Positions 24,975 through 35,173 of a stretch of DNA of 64,000 nucleotides are shown one piece after another. Position numbers and translations under genes: made by a program. The stretch's first letter is position 1, and each line of letters begins with the position of its first letter. The notes beneath the pieces were generated by a model that had not been told where the DNA came from, searched no databases, and saw only the letters and a program-made list of their open reading frames with translations. This stretch comes from Glycocaulis abyssi (GTDB lineage: Bacteria; Pseudomonadota; Alphaproteobacteria; Caulobacterales; Maricaulaceae). The stretch spans positions 1,240,001-1,304,000 of the forward strand of contig NZ_CP163421.1 in NCBI RefSeq assembly GCF_041429775.1, read 5' to 3'.

Positions 24975-25762
24975 TGCGCATCTTCCAGCTGGCCGATTTG
25001 CATTTCGGTACCGAGGACCCCGGTGCCATGACTGCGGCCGCCGAACTGATATCCGCCGCCGCGCCGGGCGCACTGATGATCTGCGGCGACCTCACACAGC
25101 GCGGCAAGCGTTCAGAGTTCGAAGCCGCAAGGGGCTGGCTTGACCAGTTCGACGTGCCGCAGCTTGTCGTGCCCGGCAATCACGACACGCCGCTCCTGAA
25201 CGCGGTCTCGCGCGTCTCGCGGCCATTTTCGCGGTTTGCGCGCTATTTCTCCGACCGCAGCGCACCGCTGGATATCGGCCCCTGGCGCGCTGCCGGACTG
25301 AACTCGGCGCGCGGCTGGCAAGCCCGGTCAAACTGGGCGGAGGGGTCGATCAGCACGGCCCAGCTGAAAATCGCGCTGGGCGAGATCGGCGAGCAGCCGG
25401 GCATACTGGTATGCCACCACCCGCTCAAACCGCCCGCCACCGCACCGCTGCACACGCGGACGGCGCGCGGGATCAAGGCAAGCGCCATGATTGCGCCGAG
25501 CCCGGTACGCCTGGTCCTGTCAGGTCATGTCCACGGCGCATCGGCAGACCTGCACAGCTATTCGCAAGGCTCCTATCTCTCGCTGACGGCAGGCACACTG
25601 TCCACGCGGCTGCGCGAGGGGCAGCCTTCCTTCAGCGAGATCGTTCTGGATGGTGAAGGCGTGGAGGTGACGGCCCATCGTTTTGACGGCAAGCGCTTTG
25701 CCCCCCACACGCTCGGCCAGTTCAGGATTGGCCCTGACGGCGCGATTGCACAGGCGCGCTGA
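24971..25762 (+). CDS. Calcineurin-like metallophosphoesterase
   Basis: The 263-residue enzyme carries all five metal-binding blocks: QLADLHFG (residues 6-13), ICGDLTQRGK, VVPGNHDTP, VCHHPLK and LSGHVHGA. These ligate two metals for phosphoester hydrolysis. It shares an ATGA overlap with the lipid kinase gene, which suggests it acts on the same phospholipid or nucleotide product, but that is inference from context. No signal peptide. It converges on the next gene with a 3 bp gap. Confidence 0.88.
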   Translation: MMRIFQLADLHFGTEDPGAMTAAAELISAAAPGALMICGDLTQRGKRSEFEAARGWLDQFDVPQLVVPGNHDTPLLNAVSRVSRPFSRFARYFSDRSAPLDIGPWRAAGLNSARGWQARSNWAEGSISTAQLKIALGEIGEQPGILVCHHPLKPPATAPLHTRTARGIKASAMIAPSPVRLVLSGHVHGASADLHSYSQGSYLSLTAGTLSTRLREGQPSFSEIVLDGEGVEVTAHRFDGKRFAPHTLGQFRIGPDGAIAQAR

Positions 25763-25765
25763 GCG

Positions 25766-26203
25766 CTACCCGCCGACCAGCTTCTTCAGCCAGCTGAACC
25801 GGCCCGATGATGCAGCTGCGCTCTTCGCGCCGTCCTGCCGGGCGGAGAGCAGAAAGGCATCCGCTTCCTCCACCGTACGAAACAGGCCGACATTGCGCCC
25901 TGCCCGGAGGAGTTCTTCGGTGAAGACCTCGATGAAACGGGCATCATTGCTGTGGCCCGGACGGACAATAGCCAGCGCCAGGGTAGGCGGTGTCTCGCGG
26001 GCAAACATGCGGGCCAGCTCAGGGGCTTCCGAATGCGAGATCAGTATCTCGGCCCGTCCCATATCCATAAGGACTTCGCGCGCGCCCTCATCTTCCACCA
26101 GAGCCGCGTAAAGCGCGAAGGATTCCATCGCGTCCTGCCAGTCGACACTGCCCTCACGTTCAGACGTGATCCGCCAGTTCCGGGTCTTTACAGAACGTCC
26201 CAC
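25766..26203 (-). CDS. Hypothetical protein, possibly STAS/SpoIIAA-like
   Basis: I do not recognise this 145-residue protein firmly. The centre reads VLMDMGRAEILISHSEAPELARMF and RAGRNVGLFRTVEEADAFLL, a beta-alpha pattern ending in an F-x-T/D-EEA-x-x-(W/F)L motif like the SpoIIAA-like fold. I start at GTG 26203 because GGAGG lies 6 bp before it; an alternative GTG at 26239 would add 12 residues. No signal peptide. The C-terminal 25 residues are basic (SGRFSWLKKLVGG). The role is unknown. Confidence 0.55.
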   Translation of the reverse strand: MGRSVKTRNWRITSEREGSVDWQDAMESFALYAALVEDEGAREVLMDMGRAEILISHSEAPELARMFARETPPTLALAIVRPGHSNDARFIEVFTEELLRAGRNVGLFRTVEEADAFLLSARQDGAKSAAASSGRFSWLKKLVGG

Positions 26204-26281
26204 ACGCGCGCCCTCCAGCGACAATAACCGTACGCACACTAGGGACGAGGCGTTTACAGGAACTGAACCCGCCAGCGGGAA

Positions 26282-28153
26282 CTACAGTGCACGCTCGCGC
26301 GCGGCGGTGGCTGCACGCACCTGACGCGCCGCATCCACGGCCTTGATCTGGCGGTCCCACATGGCCGCATATTTGCCGCCCAGCGCCACCAGCTCCTCAT
26401 GCGTACCCTGCTCGGCGATGGTACCTGCATCCAGGACATAGATCTTGTCGGCACGGGCGATGGTGGAGAGCCGGTGCGCAACCGATATAACCGTGCGCCC
26501 CTTCATCACCTCGTCGAGCGCTTCTTGCACATCGCTTTCGGTTTCGGAATCCAGAGCCGATGTGGCCTCGTCAAGGATCAGGATGGGCGGGTCTTTCAAA
26601 ATGGCACGCGCTACGCCGACACGCTGCTTCTCACCGCCGGAGAGTTTCAGCCCCCGCTCGCCCACACGCGTTTCCAGACCGTCCTGCAAATCCTCCACGA
26701 AGGCACGCAGACGCGCCCGGTCAATCGCATTCCAGAGTTGCTCCTCGGTGGCATCAGGGCGCCCGTAGAGCAGGTTCTGGCGCAGCGTATCGTTGAACAG
26801 CACCACATCCTGCGGCACCAGCCCCAGGGCGTTGCGCAGGCTCTCCTGCGTCACGTGCGCGATGTCCTGACCGTCAATCAGCACGCGGCCCTTGTCAGGG
26901 TCAAAGAAGCGCAAGAGCAGCCGCAAGGTGGTGGATTTGCCGGAACCGGACGGCCCCGCAATTCCCACGAACGTGCCGCCCGTGACATCAAAGCTCAGAT
27001 TGGCAACCGACCGCGAGCGGCCCTCATGGGCAAAGGACACGTTGTCAAAGGACATCGCGCCGTCGGTCACAACCAGCTCTGCCGCGCCCGGCCTGTCCTG
27101 AACATCCGGCACCAGGGTCAGCGTCTCGAAAAGGCGTTCCAGATCAATGGCAGCCTGGCGGATCTGCCGGTAGGCAAAACCCAGAATGTTGAGCGGCTGA
27201 TAGACGCTCATCAGCAGAAGGGTCAGGGCCGCGACATCGCCCGGCTGCAAGCGGCCTTCCAGCGCCAGCAGCGCTCCGACCAGCATGACAGCCAGAAGCC
27301 CGCCATTCATAATCGCCGCCTGCACGATATTGAGCGTCTGCAGGCTCTGGTCGGCCTTGGTTGCCGCCACTGCATAGCGGCCGCGCGCCTCGTCAAAGCG
27401 GGCCGATTCGCGCCTCTCGGCGGCAAAGGCTTTCACCGTCTCGAAATTGCCGAGGATATCGACCGCGCGCGCATTGACCTCGCTGTCGGCCTCATTCATC
27501 TGCCGGCGCAGCTTCACGCGCCACTCGGTCAGGAACCACGTCACCAGCGCATAGGCCGCAACCGCGCCGACAATGATGGCTGAGAATATCCACCCATAGC
27601 GCAGCGCCACGATGACGGACGCCAGAATCAGCTCGATTACCGCCGGCACGATGTTGAAAACCAGATAGCGCAGCAGGAAATCGACCGCCCCCGCGCCCCG
27701 GTCAATGATCCGGTTCACGGCGCCCGCCCGGCGTGTCTGGTGGTAGCGCAGCGACAGGGACTGCACGTGCAGGAAGCCCTTCAGCGCGACGATGCGCTGG
27801 GCATCCTGCGAGACGCGCGCAAACATCATGTCGCGCAATTGCGGTGCGGAATTGGAGGCAAATCGCGCCAGTGCATAGGCTACGAACGCGCCGCCAAACG
27901 TCCAGAACGCGACCGTCGCCCCGGCATCCACGCCATCAATGAGCGCATTCAGGCCATCGCCGAAAAGAACCGGCGCCAGAACGGCGAACATCTTGGCCAC
28001 GACGGTGAGCAGGAACGCCACCACCATGCGCGTGCGCCAACGTGCCATGTCCCGTGAGGCGAGGATGCCCACAACACGTGCGATGGCTTCGCCCAGCCGC
28101 CCCTGGGGGAGCTGACCGTCGGGCGTGGTGACTACATCGCTCGGTGTTGCCAT
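26282..28153 (-). CDS. ABC exporter, Atm1-like (permease fused to ATPase)
   Basis: The 623-residue half-transporter has six membrane helices in residues 40-330 and a C-terminal ATPase with Walker A GPSGSGKST, Q-loop (GLVPQDVVLF), signature LSGGEKQR, Walker B ILILDEATSALD and H-loop (SVAHRLST). The order and the NAKASLANF-like elbow region (RFASNSAPQLRD) fit the Atm1/HMT1 (ABCB7-like) exporters of glutathione conjugates and sulfur/metal species. As a homodimer it would work in the inner membrane. It is a single gene, with the LysM gene 62 bp upstream in the same direction. Confidence 0.88.
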   Translation of the reverse strand: MATPSDVVTTPDGQLPQGRLGEAIARVVGILASRDMARWRTRMVVAFLLTVVAKMFAVLAPVLFGDGLNALIDGVDAGATVAFWTFGGAFVAYALARFASNSAPQLRDMMFARVSQDAQRIVALKGFLHVQSLSLRYHQTRRAGAVNRIIDRGAGAVDFLLRYLVFNIVPAVIELILASVIVALRYGWIFSAIIVGAVAAYALVTWFLTEWRVKLRRQMNEADSEVNARAVDILGNFETVKAFAAERRESARFDEARGRYAVAATKADQSLQTLNIVQAAIMNGGLLAVMLVGALLALEGRLQPGDVAALTLLLMSVYQPLNILGFAYRQIRQAAIDLERLFETLTLVPDVQDRPGAAELVVTDGAMSFDNVSFAHEGRSRSVANLSFDVTGGTFVGIAGPSGSGKSTTLRLLLRFFDPDKGRVLIDGQDIAHVTQESLRNALGLVPQDVVLFNDTLRQNLLYGRPDATEEQLWNAIDRARLRAFVEDLQDGLETRVGERGLKLSGGEKQRVGVARAILKDPPILILDEATSALDSETESDVQEALDEVMKGRTVISVAHRLSTIARADKIYVLDAGTIAEQGTHEELVALGGKYAAMWDRQIKAVDAARQVRAATAARERAL

Positions 28154-28215
28154 ACAGCATGCATAGGCTGATTAGCCTTTGGCAACAATGCCTTTGAAGG
28201 GGCAGCGCGGCAAAA

Positions 28216-29178
28216 CTAGCCTTCGTCGGGCGTGGCCAGAACCTGGCCCGGATAAATCAGGTCCGGATCACGAATCTGCTCGCGATTTGCCTGGTAGATG
28301 ACGGTGTACTGAAAGCCGTCACCATAGAGCCGGCGCGCGATACGCCAGAGCGAATTGCCCGGCTGCACGACAACTCTCTGGCCGCCAAGAGCCAGCTGCT
28401 CCCGGCTGGCGCGCTCAAACGGCAGCACGATGACGGCGGTGACGCGGCCCTCATCGTCCAGCTGGTCAAGCTGGAGATCATAGACGCCCGGTTCAAAGCC
28501 CGTGCTGGCCGAAACGCTCCAGCGGCCAGCGGCGTCAGCCTGCGTTTCGGCAACAATCTCGCCATTGGCCAGAATGCGCACGCCCGCATTGGGCTCGGCG
28601 CGGCCAGAGAAGATGACCGAGCCATTCTCGTCATAATCCACGGTTTCAAGAACCAGCGGACCAACGCCGATACCATCTTGCGGGCCTTGCAGGACGCGGC
28701 TCGCCTCGCCCGGACGGCCCAGCACCACCAGAGGTGTTTCATCGCGGGACGCCGGCACCGAGACCACGACAACCTGATCTGAGCGCACTTCCTGACCATC
28801 CGGTGTGCGCATGAGCAGGCTCAGCTCGACCGTGCCGGTGGGCAGCGGGTTTTGCAGGATGATGACCCATTCGCCCGCTGATGTGATGGCGGTGCGGGTC
28901 AGTTCGCTCTGATTGGCCAGCAGCGCCACCTCGGCGCCCGGAGCGCCGCGTCCGGCAATCACCGCATTGCCGCGTGCATCCACGCGCACCACGTCAAAGC
29001 TGGGCGGGGTAAGGCTGGTCGCGGGCTGGCGCGGTGCTTCGCGTTCAACCTGCTCGGACGCTTCAGGCGCGGCGGGCTCCGGGTCTGCCGCAGGGCGCGT
29101 CGCGATGTAAACGCCAGCTGCCGCTATCGCGGCTACCAGCAGGACCGCAGCTATGATGAAAGACCGCGTGGCCGCCAT
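28216..29178 (-). CDS. LysM-domain membrane-anchored protein
   Basis: From ATG 29178 (AGGAGAG about 7 bp upstream) the 320-residue protein has an N-terminal membrane anchor (residues 6-26, FIIAAVLLVAAIAAAGVYIA), an acidic linker, two Ig-like beta modules (about 60-140 and 165-240; SVSASTGFEPGVYDLQLDQLD) and a C-terminal LysM domain (VQPGNSLWRIARRLYGDGFQYTVIYQANREQI). LysM binds peptidoglycan GlcNAc, so it bridges the inner membrane and cell wall. Such proteins are widespread in alphaproteobacteria; the exact role is unknown. Confidence 0.88.
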   Translation of the reverse strand: MAATRSFIIAAVLLVAAIAAAGVYIATRPAADPEPAAPEASEQVEREAPRQPATSLTPPSFDVVRVDARGNAVIAGRGAPGAEVALLANQSELTRTAITSAGEWVIILQNPLPTGTVELSLLMRTPDGQEVRSDQVVVVSVPASRDETPLVVLGRPGEASRVLQGPQDGIGVGPLVLETVDYDENGSVIFSGRAEPNAGVRILANGEIVAETQADAAGRWSVSASTGFEPGVYDLQLDQLDDEGRVTAVIVLPFERASREQLALGGQRVVVQPGNSLWRIARRLYGDGFQYTVIYQANREQIRDPDLIYPGQVLATPDEG

Positions 29179-29311
29179 GTGACGTCTCTCCTGAACGCGC
29201 ATCCTGGTAAAGAGGATACGGGGGTCTAACCTTGTCGGCCGCAAACCTTGCAAGGTGCGGGCCGCACGGGTGCTGATCCCCCAGCCGGTCCATTACTACA
29301 CAGCCGCCATG

Positions 29312-29347
29312 GCAAAAATAGGGAGGGACTGCAGATGAGTCCCTCCC
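29312..29347 (-). terminator. Rho-independent terminator after the SRPBCC gene
   Basis: On the minus strand: GGGAGGGACT, loop CATCTGC, AGTCCCTCCC, then TATTTTTGCC. A perfect 10-bp stem with a T-run, 25 bp after the SRPBCC stop, separating it from the LysM gene. Confidence 0.8.
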
Positions 29348-29372
29348 CGGTTCATGCATCAAGCAAGGAGTA

Positions 29373-29861
29373 TCAGGCGCGTCCGGCTTTCAGTTCGGCC
29401 ACAACCTCCTGAAGCTGGGTGAGCGCCGTGCCCCACCCCTCATGGAAGCCCATATCCACATGGCGTTTGCACCCCGCCTCGTCCTTGTGCAGCGCATAGG
29501 CGGTGTAGCGCGTACCCTCGCCTTCGGGTTCGAAATAGATGAGCGCGGAGAAGAAGGCGTCAGCCGTGGGCCGCCAGTCATCGTCCAGCGCGTCGGTAAA
29601 GGCGATCAGGCGCTCGGACTGCACATCAATGAACATGCCCTTATTGTCAAATTCCTTGCCCTCAGGCGAGCGCATCACAGTATGGAAGAGCCCGCCGGGG
29701 CGCAGAACCATGTCTGCGGCCACCGTCTGCCATGGCCGGGGCGTCCACCATTTGACGAAATGCTCCGGCTTGGTCCACGCCTCCCACACCAGTGCGACCG
29801 GCGCGTCAATAAAGCGGCTCATCTCTAGATCCAGGGAAGGATTGGGCTTGGGACGTTTCAT
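29373..29861 (-). CDS. SRPBCC (AHSA1-like) domain protein
   Basis: The 162-residue protein has the Bet v1-like fold of the AHSA1/ATPase activator type: DLEMSRFIDAPVALVWEAWTKPEHFVKWWTPRPW near the N-terminus and FHEGWGTALTQLQEVVAEL at the end. It binds a hydrophobic ligand or partner; no substrate is known. It follows the ArsR regulator by 4 bp and is clearly its operon partner. This regulator-effector pairing is very common and usually autoregulated. Confidence 0.88.
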   Translation of the reverse strand: MKRPKPNPSLDLEMSRFIDAPVALVWEAWTKPEHFVKWWTPRPWQTVAADMVLRPGGLFHTVMRSPEGKEFDNKGMFIDVQSERLIAFTDALDDDWRPTADAFFSALIYFEPEGEGTRYTAYALHKDEAGCKRHVDMGFHEGWGTALTQLQEVVAELKAGRA

Positions 29862-29865
29862 AAAT

Positions 29866-30201
29866 TTATTCCTTGTTCTTCAGTGATATGACGTAGGCAT
29901 CAAACTGGTCGAACCGGCTCTCCCAGAGGGCGCGCTGTCCGCTTAGCCAGTCCTCGGCTTCGCGCAATGTCTCCGTTCTCAACGCACAGATGCGCACCCT
30001 GCCCTCCTTGCGTGTGGTGATCAGCCGTCCAGCCTCCAGCACTTTGAGGTGTTGCAGCACGGTCGGCATGGCCATGGAGAAGGGCCGCGCGACCTCCGAA
30101 ACCGATGCCGGCCCCTCCATCAGGCGCGCAATCACCGCCCGCCGCGTGGGATCGGCAAGCGCATGGAAGGTTGTGTCGAGAGCGGATGTTTGGTTAGCCA
30201 T
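29866..30201 (-). CDS. ArsR family transcriptional regulator
   Basis: The 111-residue protein is a winged-helix repressor: TFHALADPTRRAVIARLMEG, then recognition helix MAMPTVLQHLKVLEAGRLI and wing TRKEGRVRIC. No clear metal-binding CxC motif is seen, so it belongs to the non-metal ArsR/SRPBCC type. ATG 30201 is in the middle of a palindrome (30193-30210), implying autorepression; a longer start is possible. The adjacent SRPBCC gene is in the same operon. Confidence 0.9.
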   Translation of the reverse strand: MANQTSALDTTFHALADPTRRAVIARLMEGPASVSEVARPFSMAMPTVLQHLKVLEAGRLITTRKEGRVRICALRTETLREAEDWLSGQRALWESRFDQFDAYVISLKNKE

Positions 30202-30210
30202 ATGACTAAC
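30193..30210. promoter_or_regulatory. Palindrome over the arsR start codon (candidate operator)
   Basis: GTTAG-CCATATGA-CTAAC with an inner CATATG, spanning the start codon of the ArsR gene. The arms and core are symmetric apart from one C/A pair. It is a likely autoregulatory site. Confidence 0.55.
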
Positions 30211-30287
30211 TATTATCATCTCGACAGGCACGTCAAGATGGTTAGGTGTTTGGCTTAGTGTTTAATGCGGGGGGAAGGAAGGGGAAA

Positions 30288-31793
<1,506 letters not shown>

Positions 31794-31897
31794 GGCAAGT
31801 CTCATCAGGTGGAGGAAGTGGTTTCAACGCATGTAATGTCGCGCAGAAACGCATTTGGCTAGGGATTTTCCTCAGAAGCTGACGGACTGTCATCCTC

Positions 31898-32353
31898 TCA
31901 AACCGGCAATTCCGTCGTGTTCTTGATCGCTTCCATGGCGAAACTCGCGCTGACATCCGACAATGGCGCGATGGCGATGAGTTTCTTATAGAAGGCGTCG
32001 TAATCGGCAATCTCCGGCAGGGCGATCTTGATGAGGTAGTCCACCTCGCCGCTCATCCGGTAGAACTCGATCACTTCGGGCAGGCGCGCGACGCCCCTGG
32101 AGAAGCGCTCCAGCCAGTCGGCATCGTGGCGGCTGGTTTTCACGAAGATGAAAAGCGTGGCGCGCAAGCCCAGCCCTTCCTGATCGATCAGCGCAACACG
32201 GCCCCGGATCAGCCCCGCCTCCTCCATGCGTTTGATACGCCGGTTGACCGGCGTGGCGCTGAGGCCCACCGCATCGGCCAGCTCCTGCACGGTCTGGTCT
32301 GCATTGGCCTGCAACAGACGCAAAATCTTCCGGTCGTGGTCGTCAAGCTCCAT
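31898..32353 (-). CDS. Lrp/AsnC family transcriptional regulator
   Basis: The 151-residue protein has an N-terminal AsnC-type HTH (LDDHDRKILRLLQANADQTVQELADAVGLSATPVNRRIKRMEEAGLI) and a C-terminal RAM ligand-binding domain (ATLFIFVKTSRHDADWLERF, MSGEVDYLIKIALPEIADYDAFY). Such regulators respond to amino acids. It is divergent from the class V aminotransferase gene, so it very likely controls that gene and itself. Candidate sites are in the gap (32371-32402). Confidence 0.93.
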   Translation of the reverse strand: MELDDHDRKILRLLQANADQTVQELADAVGLSATPVNRRIKRMEEAGLIRGRVALIDQEGLGLRATLFIFVKTSRHDADWLERFSRGVARLPEVIEFYRMSGEVDYLIKIALPEIADYDAFYKKLIAIAPLSDVSASFAMEAIKNTTELPV

Positions 32354-32370
32354 GCTTGCAGCCTTTCATG

Positions 32371-32402
32371 GTGATTTTCACTATCATACGCGAGAATACG
32401 CG
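32371..32402. promoter_or_regulatory. Palindrome and direct repeat between lrp-like and aminotransferase genes
   Basis: GTGATTTTCAC (32371-32381) is an 11-base palindrome. ATACGCG at 32386-32392 repeats exactly at 32396-32402, a 10-bp period or one helical turn. These suit the Lrp-family regulator beside them. No binding data. Confidence 0.4.
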
Positions 32403-32461
32403 CTGAAATAGGTCAAAAGCACTCAGCAAGCCGTGATTTCCTGACAGCAAGAGGAGGAATC

Positions 32462-34153
32462 ATGGCTGCAACAGACATTTCCGGCACCCGTAACGTGGAC
32501 GCGCTGCGCGAAGGGCTGACCGCCCGGCATGGCATGATCCGCACGCCTTTCGGGGAGCGCCCGCTTGTCTATGCAGACTATACCGCCTCCGGCCGCCCGC
32601 ACCGCGCGGTGGAAGACCAGATCAATGCGCTCCATACCCTCCTCGCCAATCCGCATACCGAAGACAGTGCCACGGGCCGGGCCTCCAATGCCTGGCTGAA
32701 AAGCGCCGAAACCATTATCAAGCGCGCGGTGAACGCCTCTGCCGATGACGCGCTCATCCCGTGCGGAGCAGGTGCCACCGCCGCCATCCACAAGCTGCAG
32801 GAAATCCTCGGGATTGCCTGCCCGCCCGCCAGCCTTGCCCGCATGAGCGATGCGGTCAGCGCCGCGCTGGGGGCAGAGGCGAAAGCCGCGCTGGAAGCCC
32901 ATCTCGGCGCCACGCGTCCCGTCGTCTTTGTCGGCCCGTACGAGCACCACTCCAATGAGCTGAGCTGGCGCGAAAGCATGGCCGAAGTGGTGCGGGTGAA
33001 GCTCTGCCCCGATGGCGGGATAGACTTTGCGGCGCTGGAAACTCTGCTCAAAGCCCCGCAATGGCAGGGAAGGATGCGCATTGGCGCGTTCTCGGCAGCC
33101 TCCAACGTCACCGGCATCATCAGCGATGTGCGCCGGCTGGCGAAGCTGTTGCACGCGCATGACGCCATTCTGGCGCTCGATTGCGCGGCCAGCGCGCCCT
33201 ATCTGGCCATCGACATGCACCCTGCGGATGAGCCGGACGCCTATGTGGACGCCATCTCCTTCTCGCCGCACAAATTTGTCGGCGGGCCGGGATCATGCGG
33301 CGTTCTGGTGTTCAACAAGGCCCTCTATCGCAATGACCTGCCCCCCACCTGCTGCGCGGGCGGCACGGTGCGCTATGTGTGGGATGGCGGGCATGACTTC
33401 CTGGACGACGTGGAGGCGCGCGAGAAGGCCGGCACGCCCGGCCTGCCCCAGCTGGTACGCGCCGCTTTGGCACTGGAGCTGCGCGATGCGCTGGGGCTGG
33501 AGCGCCTGCACAGAATTGAGCAGGACTATCTGGAGCGCGCTTTCGCCGCGTGGCAGAACTGTCCCGGCGTCGAGATACTGGGCCCGCAAGACCCGTCCCG
33601 GCGGCTCGCCATCGTGTCGTTCAACCTGCGTGATCCGCGCGGCGGCTGGCTGCATCCGCGCTTCGTGACGACGCTTCTGAGCGATCTGTTCGGCATTCAG
33701 GCGCGCGCGGGCTGTGCCTGCGCCGGGCCGTACGCGCACGATCTGCTGGGTCTGGGAGAAGACGAGGCGCTGGCCTATCGCGACGCCGTCCTCTCCGGTC
33801 ATGCGGGCGTACGGCCGGGCTGGAGCCGGGTCAGCCTGCACTGGGCGATGGACGAGGCGGAGATCGGCTATATCGTCGACGCCATCGCCTTCCTGGCGGC
33901 TGAGGGCTGGAAATTCCTCGACCTTTACCGGTTTGATCTCTCCACCGGCGCGTGGAGCTGGCGCGGGGCGGCACGCATGGATGCGCGCGAGGCAATCTGC
34001 GGCGAATGCCCTGAGGATCGCGGCGCGCTGTTTGCCGCCCTGCTGGACGAAGCCAGGACACGCGCCTGCGCCCTCTCTCCCTGCCCGGACGCCCGCCTCC
34101 GCCTGCCTGAACCGGTGGAGCGCTTGCGCCAGTTTTCCCTGCCGACTCTCTGA
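32462..34153 (+). CDS. Class V aminotransferase-fold PLP enzyme (cysteine desulfurase-like)
   Basis: The 563-residue protein has the class V aminotransferase fold: VYADYTASGRPHRAVEDQ at the N-terminus, LALDCAASAPY near 240, and the PLP lysine Lys271 in SFSPHKFVGG. The C-terminal part (AGCACAGPYAHDLLGL, GVRPGWSRVSLHW) resembles NifS/SufS-like enzymes, but it is about 150 residues longer than those. The length, together with the Lrp regulator opposite, suggests an amino-acid enzyme of specialised role. The SD AGGAGG just upstream of ATG 32462 is strong. Substrate unknown. Confidence 0.85.
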   Translation: MAATDISGTRNVDALREGLTARHGMIRTPFGERPLVYADYTASGRPHRAVEDQINALHTLLANPHTEDSATGRASNAWLKSAETIIKRAVNASADDALIPCGAGATAAIHKLQEILGIACPPASLARMSDAVSAALGAEAKAALEAHLGATRPVVFVGPYEHHSNELSWRESMAEVVRVKLCPDGGIDFAALETLLKAPQWQGRMRIGAFSAASNVTGIISDVRRLAKLLHAHDAILALDCAASAPYLAIDMHPADEPDAYVDAISFSPHKFVGGPGSCGVLVFNKALYRNDLPPTCCAGGTVRYVWDGGHDFLDDVEAREKAGTPGLPQLVRAALALELRDALGLERLHRIEQDYLERAFAAWQNCPGVEILGPQDPSRRLAIVSFNLRDPRGGWLHPRFVTTLLSDLFGIQARAGCACAGPYAHDLLGLGEDEALAYRDAVLSGHAGVRPGWSRVSLHWAMDEAEIGYIVDAIAFLAAEGWKFLDLYRFDLSTGAWSWRGAARMDAREAICGECPEDRGALFAALLDEARTRACALSPCPDARLRLPEPVERLRQFSLPTL

Positions 34154-34198
34154 CACGCAGATCTCGACCGGGTTTGCGGTCCTGTGGGCCGAGATGTT

Positions 34199-34312
34199 GT
34201 CCTCCCCCGTTTACGGGGGAGGTGTCAGCGCAGCTGACGGAGGGGGGAACTTTTTCGGATTATCCCCCCCCCCCTCGCCGCTTCGCGGCACTCCCCCCGT
34301 GAACGGGGGGAG
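34199..34312. repeat. Palindromic intergenic repeat doublet (REP-like)
   Basis: Two hairpin units in inverted orientation: CCTCCCCCG-TTTA-CGGGGGAGG followed by GTCAGCGCAGCTGAC and a G-run, then a spacer (AACTTTTTCGGATTAT), then the mirror unit with GCCGCTTCGCGGC and CTCCCCCCG-TGAA-CGGGGGGAG. It is typical of alphaproteobacterial extragenic palindromes. No transposase or RAYT gene is near. It sits between the convergent aminotransferase and nadC ends. Confidence 0.85.
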
Positions 34313-34339
34313 ACAAAGTGGGGCGCAGGAGAAATCCCC

Positions 34340-35173
34340 CTACCCCTCATCCATGCCGAAATCGAAATTCGGGGCAGAATGGGTGAGCGCGCCGACCGAG
34401 ATCACGTCCACGCCGGTTTCGGCGATGGCGCGTACGGTGTTGAGATCAACGCCGCCGGACGCCTCTAAGGTAACCTTACCCTTGGCGGCTTTCACGGCGG
34501 CCTTCATGTCATCCAGCGGAAAATTGTCGAGCAGTACGCTCTCCGCCCCCGCCGCCAGCGCCTCATCGAGCTGGTCCAGCCGGTCAATCTCGACCGCCAC
34601 GCGAATCATGTGCCCGGCATGGGCTTTGGCACGACGCACCGCCTCGCCCACACTGCCCGCAACCGCCACGTGATTATCCTTGATCAGGATGGCATCATCG
34701 AGCCCGAAACGGTGGCTCGCCCCGCCGCCAGCGCGCACGGCGGCCAATTCCAGCGCGCGAAGCGTCGGCGTGGTCTTGCGGGTGTGGGCGATGGCCACGC
34801 CGGTGCCTTTGACCGCCTCCACATAGCTCTGCGTCAGCGTGGCAATGCCGCTGAGGCGCCCGAGGAAGTTCAGCGCCGTGCGCTCGGCCATCAGGATGGC
34901 GCGGACAGACCCCTCCACCGCCAGCACCACATCGCCTGCGGCCAGCGTGTCGCCGTCCTTCGCGCGCCAATAGGTCTTCAGCGTGGGGTCGCATTGGCGG
35001 AACACTTCCGCCGCCACCGCCTGCCCAGCCAGCACGCCAGTCCCCCGCGAGGCGATGACGAAGGCGGCATGGGCGTGGGCGGGGATCACCGCTTCGCTGG
35101 TTACATCGCCGCGCCCGCCCAGATCCTCGGCCAGCGCGCGGGCCACGATGTCTTGGAGATAAGCGCTGTTCAT
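34340..35173 (-). CDS. nadC: Quinolinate phosphoribosyltransferase (nicotinate-nucleotide pyrophosphorylase)
   Basis: The 277-residue enzyme turns quinolinate and PRPP into nicotinate mononucleotide. It shows ALNFLGRLSGIATLTQSYV, HTRKTTPTLRALELAAVRAGGGASHRFGL, ILIKDNHVA and LEASGGVDLNTVRAIAETGVDVISVGALTHS, all family signatures. ATG 35173 overlaps the nadB stop by 4 bp (ATGA), so translation is coupled. It is the last gene of nadA-nadB-nadC. Confidence 0.96.
   Translation of the reverse strand: MNSAYLQDIVARALAEDLGGRGDVTSEAVIPAHAHAAFVIASRGTGVLAGQAVAAEVFRQCDPTLKTYWRAKDGDTLAAGDVVLAVEGSVRAILMAERTALNFLGRLSGIATLTQSYVEAVKGTGVAIAHTRKTTPTLRALELAAVRAGGGASHRFGLDDAILIKDNHVAVAGSVGEAVRRAKAHAGHMIRVAVEIDRLDQLDEALAAGAESVLLDNFPLDDMKAAVKAAKGKVTLEASGGVDLNTVRAIAETGVDVISVGALTHSAPNFDFGMDEG

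Noticed and set aside
34261-34280. C-run as possible sequencing artefact or slippage site
   Set aside because: It belongs to the palindromic repeat, where matching G and C runs are expected.
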